In this document: positions 6,883-14,752 of the stretch, in pieces
Numbering within the stretch: position 1 is the first letter of the stretch
Layout of the letters: each line of letters opens with the position of its first letter
NCBI GenBank assembly: GCA_902772795.1
Contig: CACYBZ010000192.1
Span: 1 to 25,581, forward strand
From: an uncultured Ruminococcus sp.
Lineage (GTDB): Bacteria; Bacillota; Clostridia; Oscillospirales; Acutalibacteraceae
Direction of reading: 5' to 3'
DNA: 25,581 bases
Made by a program: the position numbers and the translations under genes
The notes under the pieces: generated by a model
The model's database searches: none
What the model was told of the DNA's origin: nothing
Seen by the model: the letters and a program-made list of their open reading frames with translations, nothing else

Positions 6883-7897
6883 TTTCTATCACCTCAAACC
6901 CTGCTGAACGGATAAGTCGGTTATAGACTGCCAGACCTACACCTTCTTTTTTCGGACAACGTGCATATACGGTATGTAAATTCATTTCATCAAGCTGTCG
7001 CAGTGCGTTAAACAAATGATGTGCCTGCATCAGATAATCTTTCTTTTTTCCCAGTGATACATAGGGTACACATAATTTTTCTCTGTCTTCGTCATAACAC
7101 AATGCCCCGATATGTTCCCGATTCTTTAAGGCATTGATATAATCAATATATTCATCACCATCGCATTTTACGATGATGATATCTGCTTTCGGGGAATAAT
7201 GTTTGTATTTCATGCCGGGACTTGCTACCACTGTATGACTGTCTATCTGTTCCACAACACCTTTGTCAATGTGGATTTTGCCAATGACGTTTTCAATCTG
7301 TTCCACGGTAATTCCACCCGGTCTTAAAAGAGTCGGAATATCGCCCGCAACGGAAATTACAGTGGATTCCACACCAACTTCACTTTCACCGCCGTCTATG
7401 ATAAGCGGTATTTTCCCCTGTAAGTCGTTATAGACGTGCAGGGCACTTGTCGGGCTGGGACTTCCCGAAAGGTTGGCGGACGGTGCGGACAACGGAATAC
7501 CTGCACTGTTGATTATCTGCTGTGCGACGGTGTGGGACGGAAAACGTATGGCAACAGTATCCAGTCCTGCGGTAACTTCTTTCGGTACTTTGTCAGAACA
7601 GGGCATAATTATCGTGATGGCTCCCGGCCAGAATGTTTCAGCAAGTTTTCTGGCTTTTTCGGGAAATTCCCTGACCAGATCATATACCTGACTGATGTCA
7701 GAAATATGAACAATCAGCGGATTATCCATCGGTCTGCCTTTGGCTTTGAAAATCTTTTCTACGGCTTTGCCGTCCAAAGCGTTTGATGCCAGGCCATAGA
7801 CGGTTTCTGTCGGAATAGCTACCAGTTCTCCTGCACGCAACAACTGTCCTGCCAGTTTAAGCGAATTTTCATCTGGTTTTGCCAATATGGTTTCCAT
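6875..7897 (-). CDS. L-threonylcarbamoyladenylate synthase, Sua5 type (YrdC plus Sua5 domains)
   Basis: Makes threonylcarbamoyl-AMP from threonine, bicarbonate and ATP for the t6A37 modification of ANN-decoding tRNAs. The 340 residues comprise an N-terminal YrdC/TsaC domain (about 1-205; IPTETVYGLA, KAKGRPMDNPL, SAPSANLSG), a linker with SPGMKYKHYSP, and a C-terminal Sua5 domain, so this is the long form. Its ATG overlaps the prfA stop in TAATG, and its own end overlaps the coaE start. The usual prmC gene between prfA and this gene is absent. B. subtilis calls the homologue ywlC; tsaC is used for the short form. Confidence 0.95.
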   Translation of the reverse strand: METILAKPDENSLKLAGQLLRAGELVAIPTETVYGLASNALDGKAVEKIFKAKGRPMDNPLIVHISDISQVYDLVREFPEKARKLAETFWPGAITIIMPCSDKVPKEVTAGLDTVAIRFPSHTVAQQIINSAGIPLSAPSANLSGSPSPTSALHVYNDLQGKIPLIIDGGESEVGVESTVISVAGDIPTLLRPGGITVEQIENVIGKIHIDKGVVEQIDSHTVVASPGMKYKHYSPKADIIIVKCDGDEYIDYINALKNREHIGALCYDEDREKLCVPYVSLGKKKDYLMQAHHLFNALRQLDEMNLHTVYARCPKKEGVGLAVYNRLIRSAGFEVIEID

Positions 7898-8976
7898 TAT
7901 TGTTGCACTTCCTTTTGTAGCAGTTCTGTTCTGTAAGCCGTAATTAACGGGTCAATGACTTCGTCAAGATTACCGTTAAGAATATCGTCCAGTTTGTAGA
8001 GGGTAAGTCCTATGCGGTGGTCTGTGACACGGCTCTGCGGATAGTTATAGGTACGTATACGTTCGCTTCTGTCGCCTGTGCCGACCTGTGATTTTCTTTC
8101 CTGTGCGACGGCGTTGTTCTGTTCCTCAATTTTCGCCTGAAGCAGTCTTGATTTGAGGACTTTCATCGCCTTGTCCTTGTTTTTGTACTGACTGCGTTCG
8201 TCCTGACATTCAACGACCGTACCTGTCGGCAAATGCGTAATACGGATAGCCGATTCCGTTTTGTTGATGTGTTGTCCGCCTGCTCCGCTGCTGCGGAAAG
8301 TGTCTATCTGTAAATCGGACGGGTTGATTTCCAGTTCGACATCTTCGGCTTCGGGTAACACCGCCACGGTTACGGTTGAAGTATGAATTCTTCCTTGTGT
8401 TTCAGTTTCGGGAACACGCTGAACACGATGCACACCGCTTTCAAACTTGAAACGGGAATATGCTCCCTGTCCGTTTACCGAAAAACTGATTTCCTTATAT
8501 CCGCCGAGTTCAGTGGGGTTAGTATTGAGAATTTCTGTTTTGAACCCCTTTTTTTCAGAATACATGGCATACATTCGATAAAGCACTGCACAAAACAAGG
8601 CAGATTCTTCACCGCCTGCCCCTCCACGGATTTCGACAATAACATTTCTGTCATCATTGGGGTCTTTGGGGAGCAAAAGCACTTTGATATTTTGCTGACA
8701 CTTCTCCAGAACCGTTTTCGCCTGTGTCATTTCCTCTTCGGCAAATTGTCTGATTTCCTTGTCAGCAGAACTGTCATTCAGCATTTCGGTTGCCTCAGCG
8801 ATAGTTTCCTGAGCTTGTCTGTATTTTCGGTATTCCTCGACTATCGGTTCAATTTCTTTCAGGTCTTTCATAATTTTCTGATACTGTTCAGGGTCTGAGG
8901 CAACATCAGGCTGATACAGTCGGCTATTCAATTCGTTGTAACGTTTTTCAAAAACATTCAATTTTTCTTCAAACAT
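7897..8976 (-). CDS. prfA: Peptide chain release factor 1
   Basis: RF1 recognises UAA and UAG stop codons and triggers peptide release on the ribosome. The 359-residue length is standard. The release loop GAGGQ is at 231-235 and the stop-codon recognition tripeptide P-x-T is PET at 189-191 (in [17 protein letters not shown]), which marks RF1 rather than RF2 (SPF). The start is preceded by AAAGGAG. It leads a tightly overlapping leftward group with the Sua5 gene, coaE and the transglycosylase. The gene for the GGQ methyltransferase PrmC is not adjacent. Confidence 0.97.
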   Translation of the reverse strand: MFEEKLNVFEKRYNELNSRLYQPDVASDPEQYQKIMKDLKEIEPIVEEYRKYRQAQETIAEATEMLNDSSADKEIRQFAEEEMTQAKTVLEKCQQNIKVLLLPKDPNDDRNVIVEIRGGAGGEESALFCAVLYRMYAMYSEKKGFKTEILNTNPTELGGYKEISFSVNGQGAYSRFKFESGVHRVQRVPETETQGRIHTSTVTVAVLPEAEDVELEINPSDLQIDTFRSSGAGGQHINKTESAIRITHLPTGTVVECQDERSQYKNKDKAMKVLKSRLLQAKIEEQNNAVAQERKSQVGTGDRSERIRTYNYPQSRVTDHRIGLTLYKLDDILNGNLDEVIDPLITAYRTELLQKEVQQ

Positions 8977-9047
8977 AATAACTCCTTTATTATTGCAAGG
9001 TCTTGTAGATAAGTCTTGGAACAGGAAAACGGTCTTACTTCAAAAAG

Positions 9048-9079
9048 CGGTAACAGATAAATGTTGTCCACTGTTACCG
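9048..9079 (-). terminator. Probable terminator after coaBC
   Basis: CGGTAACAG (9048-9056) and CTGTTACCG (9071-9079) form a 9-base stem with a 14-base loop. Read leftward it is followed by CTTTTTG, a short U-run. It separates coaBC (stop at 9097) from prfA (start at 8976). I saw no clear promoter in the short stretch before prfA, so some read-through is possible. Confidence 0.55.
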
Positions 9080-9096
9080 TTATCATTGTTATTCGA

Positions 9097-10296
9097 TTAT
9101 TGTGTTGTTTTCATTCGGATAATGTTGTCAAATATTTTTTCTGCACACTGCAGTTTACTCATGACAGGCAATTCCAGAATATTGTCTTTCGTAATGATAG
9201 TGATGACGTTGGTGTCATTGGCAAATCCTGCTCCGACGGTTCTGAGATTGTTGGCAACAATCATATCTATATTTTTACTGTTCATTTTCCGAACAGAATT
9301 TTCAATCATGTTTTCCGTTTCCATGCTGAATCCGCAAATGAACTGATGGTCGTTTTTCATACTGCCGATAGTTTTCAGAATATCTTTTGTCCGTTTCAAA
9401 GAAATAGAAAAGTCTGTATCTGATTTCTTGATTTTGTTTTCTGCCACAGAAAGCGGTGTATAGTCAGCGACAGCGGCAGACTTGACGATAATATCCTGCT
9501 GAGGAAATTCCTGAATCACAGCATTGTACATCTCTTCGGCACTGGTGATTTGAATGGTACGGATAAATTTCGGAATTTCGAGTGCGGTATGTCCTGTAAT
9601 TAGAGTAACTTCCGCCCCACGAAGCATTGCGATTTTAGCCAGTGCATAGCCCATTTTTCCCGTAGAATGATTGGTAATATAACGTACAGGGTCAATCGCT
9701 TCCTGTGTTGCTCCTGCCGTGACAAGAACTTTCATACCCTGCATATCTTTTTCAAAGGCAAGTTCTTTTTCAATATATGTATAGAGTTCAGACGGTTCAG
9801 GCATTTTACCTTTGCCGACACTCTTACATGCCATATAACCATAAGATGGTTCAATAACAGTATAACCGTAATCTGCCAGTATTTTCAGATTATTCTGTAC
9901 AATGGGATTTTCGTACATATTGGCATTCATCGAAGGCACAACCGCTATGGGACATTTACAAGCCAGTAAAGTAGAAGTAATCATGTCGTCAGCGATACCG
10001 TGAGCCATTTTGCCGATAACATTGGCAGTGGCAGGCGATACCATGACATAATCTGCCTTTGTTGCCAAATCAATATGATGAATGGCAAGCGGATAGACTT
10101 TTTCAAAAGTATCCGTAATGCAAGAATTGCCCGTAAGTGCCTCAAAGGTCTTTGGTGTGATGAAATTGCAGGCGTTTTCTGTCATCAGAACGTGGACATT
10201 GCACCCCTGTTTGACAAGCATACTTGCCAGATTAGGCATCTTGTAGGACGCTATTCCTCCAGTGACACAAAGCAGAATATTTTTACCGTTAAGCAT
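9097..10296 (-). CDS. coaBC: Bifunctional phosphopantothenoylcysteine synthetase/decarboxylase
   Basis: Joins cysteine to 4'-phosphopantothenate (CoaB) and decarboxylates the product with FMN (CoaC), steps two and three of CoA synthesis. The 399 residues have an N-terminal flavoprotein domain (about 1-180) with the catalytic histidine in HHIDLA (about H74), PSMNANMYENP (121-131) and the essential cysteine C157 in GYMACKSVGKGKM. The C-terminal synthetase domain begins near MKVLVTAGATQE and contains AAVADYTP and the lysine-rich KRTKDIL. AAAGGTGAT precedes the start. Upstream is a composite intergenic repeat; a weak TTGACA at 10381-10376 may serve as a -35, but no convincing -10 follows. Confidence 0.96.
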   Translation of the reverse strand: MLNGKNILLCVTGGIASYKMPNLASMLVKQGCNVHVLMTENACNFITPKTFEALTGNSCITDTFEKVYPLAIHHIDLATKADYVMVSPATANVIGKMAHGIADDMITSTLLACKCPIAVVPSMNANMYENPIVQNNLKILADYGYTVIEPSYGYMACKSVGKGKMPEPSELYTYIEKELAFEKDMQGMKVLVTAGATQEAIDPVRYITNHSTGKMGYALAKIAMLRGAEVTLITGHTALEIPKFIRTIQITSAEEMYNAVIQEFPQQDIIVKSAAVADYTPLSVAENKIKKSDTDFSISLKRTKDILKTIGSMKNDHQFICGFSMETENMIENSVRKMNSKNIDMIVANNLRTVGAGFANDTNVITIITKDNILELPVMSKLQCAEKIFDNIIRMKTTQ

Positions 10297-10320
10297 AAAT
10301 TATCACCTTTCTTGCAGTTT

Positions 10321-10355
10321 GCAGAGGCGTTGCCCCTCAAAAGTCTGACCGAAAT
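10321..10355 (-). repeat. Inverted fragment of the repeat head within copy B
   Basis: Read on the minus strand this begins TTTCGGTCAGACTTTT, close to the TTTCGGTCAAGCCTTTTT head of copies A and D, and continues into the small hairpin AGGGGC-AAC-GCCTCT. It points the opposite way from the main copy B unit, so this gap is a composite of two repeat modules. Similarity is partial. Confidence 0.5.
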
Positions 10356-10407
10356 CTTGAAACGAAATTTGTTGTTGTCAATTTCAGAAAACCCAAAGTA
10401 AACAGTC

Positions 10408-10514
10408 CGAACAAAGTGAGCCTTGAAAAGTTTTGCCCCGCTTTTTCAAAAGCGGGCAGGGGTTGAGGGGACGGAGTCCCCTCATAGGATTTTTAAGGGC
10501 GAAGCCCTTAAACC
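10408..10514. repeat. Intergenic hairpin repeat, copy B (between coaBC and nadC)
   Basis: Begins CGAACAAAGTGAGCCTTGAA, shared with copy C, then the hairpin CCCGCTTTT/AAAAGCGGG, then GAGGGGAC-GGA-GTCCCCTC. It ends in a 25-base module (10489-10513) identical to the end of copy D, forming the hairpin TTTAAGGGC-GAA-GCCCTTAAA. The end abuts the nadC stop codon, producing a tandem TTAAACC (10508-10514 and 10515-10521). It could help end nadC transcription, but there is no U-tract. Confidence 0.85.
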
Positions 10515-11354
10515 TTAAACCTTAGCGATTTTCATGGAAATATCGAATGCCTTTACGGAATGGGTAATGGAACCGATAGAAATAATGTCTACACCGCTTT
10601 CGGCAACTTTACGGATAGTTTCGGCAGTAATACCGCCTGAAGCTTCAAGCAAGGCTTTGCCGTCAGCGATTTTTACCGCTTCCGCCATTGTTTCGGGTGA
10701 CATATTATCCAGCATGATAATATCTGCACCGACAGCCAGAGCTTCTTTGAGTTCGTCAAAATTACGGACTTCCACTTCAATCTTTACAGTATGACCGAGT
10801 TTACTTCTCAGTTTAGCGACAGCGTTAGTAATACCGCCACCTGCATCAATATGATTGTCTTTCAGCATAGCACAATCAGAAAGATTATAACGGTGATTTT
10901 TTCCACCGCCGACAGTAACCGCATACTTCTGAACGGGACGGAGATTCGGCAATGTTTTTCTGGTATCGGCAATAGACGCCTTTGTTCCTTTTATCAGTTC
11001 AACACATTGGGCGGTCTGTGTGGCAATACCGCTCATATGCTGTAACAGATTCAATGCGGTTCTTTCCCCTTTGAGTAATGTTTTGGTCTTGCCTTTGACA
11101 GTGGCGATAATGTCACCGTATTTTACTTTTTCGCCGTCTTTAATGAAAATTTCATACTGAATGTCACTTTGTAAAAGTTCAAATACTCTTAAAGCCACAG
11201 TGATTCCACACAGTACACCGTCTGCTTTTGCCATGAAATTGGCTGTGTTTTCCTGTTCATCAGGAATAAGATAGTCTGTTGCACAGTCAATGTAGTTGAT
11301 ATCTTCCAGTAAAGCATTTTTTATCAGATTATCGATATAAATTTGATTTAACAT
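10515..11354 (-). CDS. nadC: Nicotinate-nucleotide pyrophosphorylase (quinolinate phosphoribosyltransferase)
   Basis: Converts quinolinate and PRPP to nicotinate mononucleotide in de novo NAD synthesis. The 279 residues match the family length, with GERTALNLLQHMSGIAT, the substrate-binding TRKTLP followed by GGGKNHRYNLSD and KDNHI, and late barrel strands EVEVRNFDE, DIIMLDNM and LEASGGI. The ATG overlaps the nadB stop (TAATG) with AGGAGGAC just upstream, so nadB and nadC are translationally coupled. A hairpin repeat begins directly after the stop. Confidence 0.97.
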   Translation of the reverse strand: MLNQIYIDNLIKNALLEDINYIDCATDYLIPDEQENTANFMAKADGVLCGITVALRVFELLQSDIQYEIFIKDGEKVKYGDIIATVKGKTKTLLKGERTALNLLQHMSGIATQTAQCVELIKGTKASIADTRKTLPNLRPVQKYAVTVGGGKNHRYNLSDCAMLKDNHIDAGGGITNAVAKLRSKLGHTVKIEVEVRNFDELKEALAVGADIIMLDNMSPETMAEAVKIADGKALLEASGGITAETIRKVAESGVDIISIGSITHSVKAFDISMKIAKV

Positions 11355-12832
11355 TAGTAGTCCTCCTGCTGTTTTCTGCCCGTGACTTCCAACATGATTT
11401 CCTGTGCGACTGTTGCCAGACTTTTGGCTTCAATATAGTCTGTGTTCAGCACATAATCTGTATTTTCAAGGTCGTTAAGGATTTCGTTAAAGCGGTTGAA
11501 ACTTTCTTCAAATTTTTCGGGTTTCTTCAGAACAAAGTAAGTATCCTGTAAAGTTGTGCGGATTTCGGTACGGATACCTGTCGGTAAGGTAATATGTCCT
11601 TTGCTGTATTGGGGAACATCACCTTTGACAGTCTGTTGATGCCCCTTTTCTATTTCGTTCATGATGTCAGCTGAAGCACGTCTGGAGAATACCAGAGCTT
11701 CCAGCAGACTGTTACTGGCAAGTCGGTTTGCACCGTGTACGCCTGTATGGGAACATTCTCCTGTTGCATACAGTCTGTCTACCGATGTCCGTGCATTCAA
11801 ATCAACATCGATACCTCCCATCAGATAATGCTGACAAGGAAAAACAGGAATCCGCTGTACTGTAATATCGATACCTTCTTCAAGACAGTTCTGATAAATC
11901 ATAGGAAATCTTTCCTTGATAAATTCAGGGTCTTTATGGGTGATGTCAAGATAGAAATTTTCGCTGTCTGTGCGGATAGACTCCCTGATAATAGCTTCGC
12001 TGACAACATCTCTGGGAGCAAGTTCACCCCGTTCGTCATAGTTAAAGGCAAAACGTTCGCCGTAACAGTTGAGTAACACCGCACCTTCTCCACGGACAGC
12101 TTCGCTGATTAAGAATCTTTCTCTGCCTTGTTCACCTGCGAATGCCGTGGGGTGGAACTGTATCCTGTCCAGGTGCATAATCTTTGCCCCTAACCTGCGG
12201 GCAAAGGCAATGCCGTCACCTGTAGCAATAGCACTGTTGGTGGTGTATTTGTACACCCTGCCGATACCGCCTGTCGCCAGAATACAGTACGAACAGGCAA
12301 CAACATGGATTTCTCCATTCTGAAGCATGGCAACATAAAAACCATTTTCAGCTTTGTCTACCGAAAAGACATGGGTATTTTCGGCAAAGTCGATATTTTT
12401 TCTTTCCCTTACCAGTTCGATGAGCTTGTCTGTTACGGCTTTTCCCGTGAAGTCCTTATGGTGGACAATTCTGTTACGGCTGTGACCTGCTTCCAGTGTC
12501 TTGAGCATTTCGCCGTTGTTGTCCAGGTCGAAATCTACGCCGAGTTCTTTCAGTTTCAGCACATCTCTTGCCCCTTCACTGACAAGCACTCTTACTGCGT
12601 CGGGATTATTCTTATATTTTCCCGCAATCATGGTATCTTTGATGTGCAAGGCAAAGTCATCGTTGACTGTGTCAAGCACTACCGCAATACCGCCCTGAGC
12701 CAGTGAACTGTTGGATAATTCCGCATTTCTTTTTGATACCACTAAGACACGGTATTTTTCGTCAAACTGTAACGCACCGTACAGTCCTGCAACACCGCTA
12801 CCGATAATGACAACGTCATAAAAATTTTTCAT
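11354..12832 (-). CDS. nadB: L-aspartate oxidase
   Basis: NadB oxidises L-aspartate to iminoaspartate with FAD, the first step of de novo NAD synthesis; in anaerobes fumarate or another acceptor replaces oxygen. The FAD site is VVIIGSGVAGLYGAL; other family motifs are SLAQGGIAV, ATGGIGRVYKYTTN, FHPTAF, RGEGA, APRDVVS, CQHYLMGGI and GANRLASNSLLEAL. I prefer the ATG at 12832 (protein starts MKNFYDVV, 492 residues), with GAGGG 11 bases upstream; ATG at 12850 is possible. The C-terminus is odd: where relatives end with ESRG-x-H-x-R-x-DYP, this one ends EVTGRKQQEDY. nadA is not in the window. Confidence 0.94.
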   Translation of the reverse strand: MKNFYDVVIIGSGVAGLYGALQFDEKYRVLVVSKRNAELSNSSLAQGGIAVVLDTVNDDFALHIKDTMIAGKYKNNPDAVRVLVSEGARDVLKLKELGVDFDLDNNGEMLKTLEAGHSRNRIVHHKDFTGKAVTDKLIELVRERKNIDFAENTHVFSVDKAENGFYVAMLQNGEIHVVACSYCILATGGIGRVYKYTTNSAIATGDGIAFARRLGAKIMHLDRIQFHPTAFAGEQGRERFLISEAVRGEGAVLLNCYGERFAFNYDERGELAPRDVVSEAIIRESIRTDSENFYLDITHKDPEFIKERFPMIYQNCLEEGIDITVQRIPVFPCQHYLMGGIDVDLNARTSVDRLYATGECSHTGVHGANRLASNSLLEALVFSRRASADIMNEIEKGHQQTVKGDVPQYSKGHITLPTGIRTEIRTTLQDTYFVLKKPEKFEESFNRFNEILNDLENTDYVLNTDYIEAKSLATVAQEIMLEVTGRKQQEDY

Positions 12833-12896
12833 TACGATTACTACCCTCATCAAAAAATATTTCTCAGCCGTCCGAAATTTTTCTGTCGGACTTTGG

Positions 12897-12924
12897 AATA
12901 TATCATATCACAAAATACATTCAA
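12897..12924 (-). promoter_or_regulatory. Candidate promoter of nadBC
   Basis: On the minus strand TTGAAT (12924-12919) and TATATT (12902-12897) are 16 bases apart. A 6-base hairpin (12870-12875 with 12886-12891) lies in the resulting leader. I could not recognise a specific NAD-repressor operator. Confidence 0.5.
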
Positions 12925-13008
12925 TTTAAATATATTTATGAAAAAATTATGGTGTCATCGGGAAAAGATATATATGGTATGCTTATGAAAATTAATTTTA
13001 TTGGGCGG

Positions 13009-13036
13009 TTGACATTTGCACACTTATCAGTAAAAT
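13009..13036 (+). promoter_or_regulatory. Promoter of hflX
   Basis: TTGACA (13009-13014) and TAAAAT (13031-13036) with a 16-base spacer, about 53 bases before the hflX start. AAAGGAG at 13078-13084 is the ribosome site. Confidence 0.65.
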
Positions 13037-13089
13037 GAATGTATAGTAGTAATGCAGACAAAAATTATTGACAAGGCAAAGGAGTATAT

Positions 13090-14352
13090 ATGGCACTTTT
13101 TGAAAACGAAGAAAAACAACAACGTGTATTATTGGTATGTGTGGATACGGGGGATTATGATGCACAGGCATCACTGGACGAACTCTGGGAACTTACCGAG
13201 AGTGCAGGAGCAATACCGATAGCGACCCTCACGCAGAAAAAGGACAAACCTGAAACAGCAACCTATGTCGGTAGTGGCAGACTGGAGGAAATTACGTCTT
13301 TCTGCGAAAATCAGGACATTGATTTATTGATTTTCGATTGTGAACTTACTCCCACACAAATCAGAAACATTGAACAGGCAACCAATGTCCGTACAATTGA
13401 CAGAACGATGTTAATTCTGGATATATTCGCTTTGCGGGCGAAGTCCAGAGAGGGCAAATTACAGGTTGAACTGGCACAACTCAATTATATGTTGCCAAGA
13501 CTGACGGGAAAAGGTGTGGAACTTTCCCGACTGGGCGGAGGTATCGGTACAAGAGGCCCCGGAGAAACCAAACTCGAAACGGATAAACGACATATCCGCC
13601 GTCGAATGGAAACACTCAAAGAACAACTCAAAGAAGTGGAAACACACCGTCAGATGTTGAAAAAACGCCGTCAGAAAGACGGAATTATTACTGTGGCGAT
13701 AGTCGGTTATACCAATGCAGGAAAATCCACTTTGATGAACTGTCTGACTGATGCAGGTGTTCTGGCAGAAGATAAACTCTTTGCTACCCTTGACCCGACA
13801 TCAAGGGCATTGAAACTGCCTAACGGGGTAAGTGTCATGTTGATTGATACCGTAGGACTTGTCAGAAGATTACCGCATCATCTGGTAGAGGCTTTCAAAT
13901 CTACACTGGAAGAAGCTGTTTTTGCAGATATTATCCTCAATGTGTGCGACGCATCGTCAGAGGAGGCTTTTCTGCATCTGGAAGTCACAAGAGATTTACT
14001 CAAAAGTCTTGGTTGTGAAAATACAGCCATTATTCCTGTACTGAACAAGTGGGATAAAGTTGATGTCAATAACGGAACTATCCCTATGGTAAGTCATGCG
14101 GTGAGAATCAGTGCTAAGAACGGTACGGGAATCGACAGACTTTTACAGAGTATTGAGGAAAATCTACCTGTTCAAATCAGAAATGTCAGTCTGCTGATAC
14201 CTTTCGCCAAAGGCGGACTGGTGGCAGAAATACGTACCAAAGCTACTTTACTCAGCGAAGAATATGTGGCACAAGGCATTAAAGTCAATGCCTTAATCAA
14301 ACCTGATATGTATGCCAGACTTAAAGAATATATCCTGACGGAAGGGGAATAG
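13090..14352 (+). CDS. hflX: Ribosome-associated GTPase HflX
   Basis: HflX is a GTPase that binds the 50S subunit and can split or rescue stalled ribosomes after stress. The 420 residues have the N-terminal HflX domain, the family glycine loop RLGGGIGTRGPGETKLE, a basic helical linker, then the G domain: G1 GYTNAGKST (206-214), G3 DTVGL (253-257), G4 NKWD (319-322), and a C-terminal alpha/beta domain. The ATG has AAAGGAG 5 bases upstream and its own promoter. It diverges from nadBC. A short DUF951 gene follows after 4 bases. Confidence 0.96.
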   Translation: MALFENEEKQQRVLLVCVDTGDYDAQASLDELWELTESAGAIPIATLTQKKDKPETATYVGSGRLEEITSFCENQDIDLLIFDCELTPTQIRNIEQATNVRTIDRTMLILDIFALRAKSREGKLQVELAQLNYMLPRLTGKGVELSRLGGGIGTRGPGETKLETDKRHIRRRMETLKEQLKEVETHRQMLKKRRQKDGIITVAIVGYTNAGKSTLMNCLTDAGVLAEDKLFATLDPTSRALKLPNGVSVMLIDTVGLVRRLPHHLVEAFKSTLEEAVFADIILNVCDASSEEAFLHLEVTRDLLKSLGCENTAIIPVLNKWDKVDVNNGTIPMVSHAVRISAKNGTGIDRLLQSIEENLPVQIRNVSLLIPFAKGGLVAEIRTKATLLSEEYVAQGIKVNALIKPDMYARLKEYILTEGE

Positions 14353-14356
14353 AACA

Positions 14357-14551
14357 ATGAATGTACAAGTCGGCGATGTACTGGAAATGAAAAAACCTCA
14401 CCCGTGTTCCTGTAAAATGTTCGATGTGTTGCGGGTGGGTATGGATTTCAAAATCAAATGTCAGAAGTGTGGTCATGAAGTGATGGTTGCCCGCTCCAAA
14501 ATTGAAAAAAATATCAAGAAAATCAATGGTGTTTCTCCCTATAAAAAGTAA
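14357..14551 (+). CDS. DUF951-family small zinc-ribbon-like protein
   Basis: 64 residues matching the DUF951 pattern: GDVLEMKKPHPC, then VLRVGMDFKIKC, CGHEVMVARSKIEK and a basic tail. Cysteines in PCSC and CQKC could hold one zinc ion. The family is widespread in Firmicutes and its function is unknown. GGAAGGGGA inside the end of hflX serves as its ribosome site and the gap is 4 bases, so it is expressed with hflX. Copy C of the intergenic repeat follows. Confidence 0.88.
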   Translation: MNVQVGDVLEMKKPHPCSCKMFDVLRVGMDFKIKCQKCGHEVMVARSKIEKNIKKINGVSPYKK

Positions 14552-14564
14552 AGCGGAAAGCCTG

Positions 14565-14667
14565 CGAACAAAGTGAGTCTTGAAAAATTTTGTCCCGCTT
14601 TTTCAAAAGCGGGTGGGGTCGGGAAGCAACACCTTTTGTGAATTTTTTTAAAGCGAAAGTCTTAAAC
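14565..14667. repeat. Intergenic hairpin repeat, copy C (after the DUF951 gene)
   Basis: Starts CGAACAAAGTGAGTCTTGAA and carries the CCCGCTTTT/AAAAGCGGG hairpin, both closely matching copy B. The middle GGA hairpin is missing and the end (AAAGCGAAAGTCTTAAAC) is a decayed form of the conserved tail of B and D. This looks like an older, degenerating copy. Confidence 0.75.
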
Positions 14668-14674
14668 TTTTCTG

Positions 14675-14702
14675 TTGAAAAAAATAAAAATTATGCTATA
14701 AT
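14675..14702 (+). promoter_or_regulatory. Promoter of the secreted LRR gene
   Basis: TTGAAA (14675-14680) and an extended -10, TGCTATAAT (TATAAT at 14697-14702), with 16 bases between. The strong AAGGAGG at 14738-14744 sits before the ATG at 14753. Confidence 0.75.
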
Positions 14703-14752
14703 AAAATACGGTTGGTATATTTGCAAACTGTTTATCAAGGAGGTTTTTTATC

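Noticed and set aside
8383..8898. 171-residue plus-strand open frame opposite prfA
   Set aside because: It is a shadow of prfA, with no ribosome site and low-complexity aromatic-rich composition.
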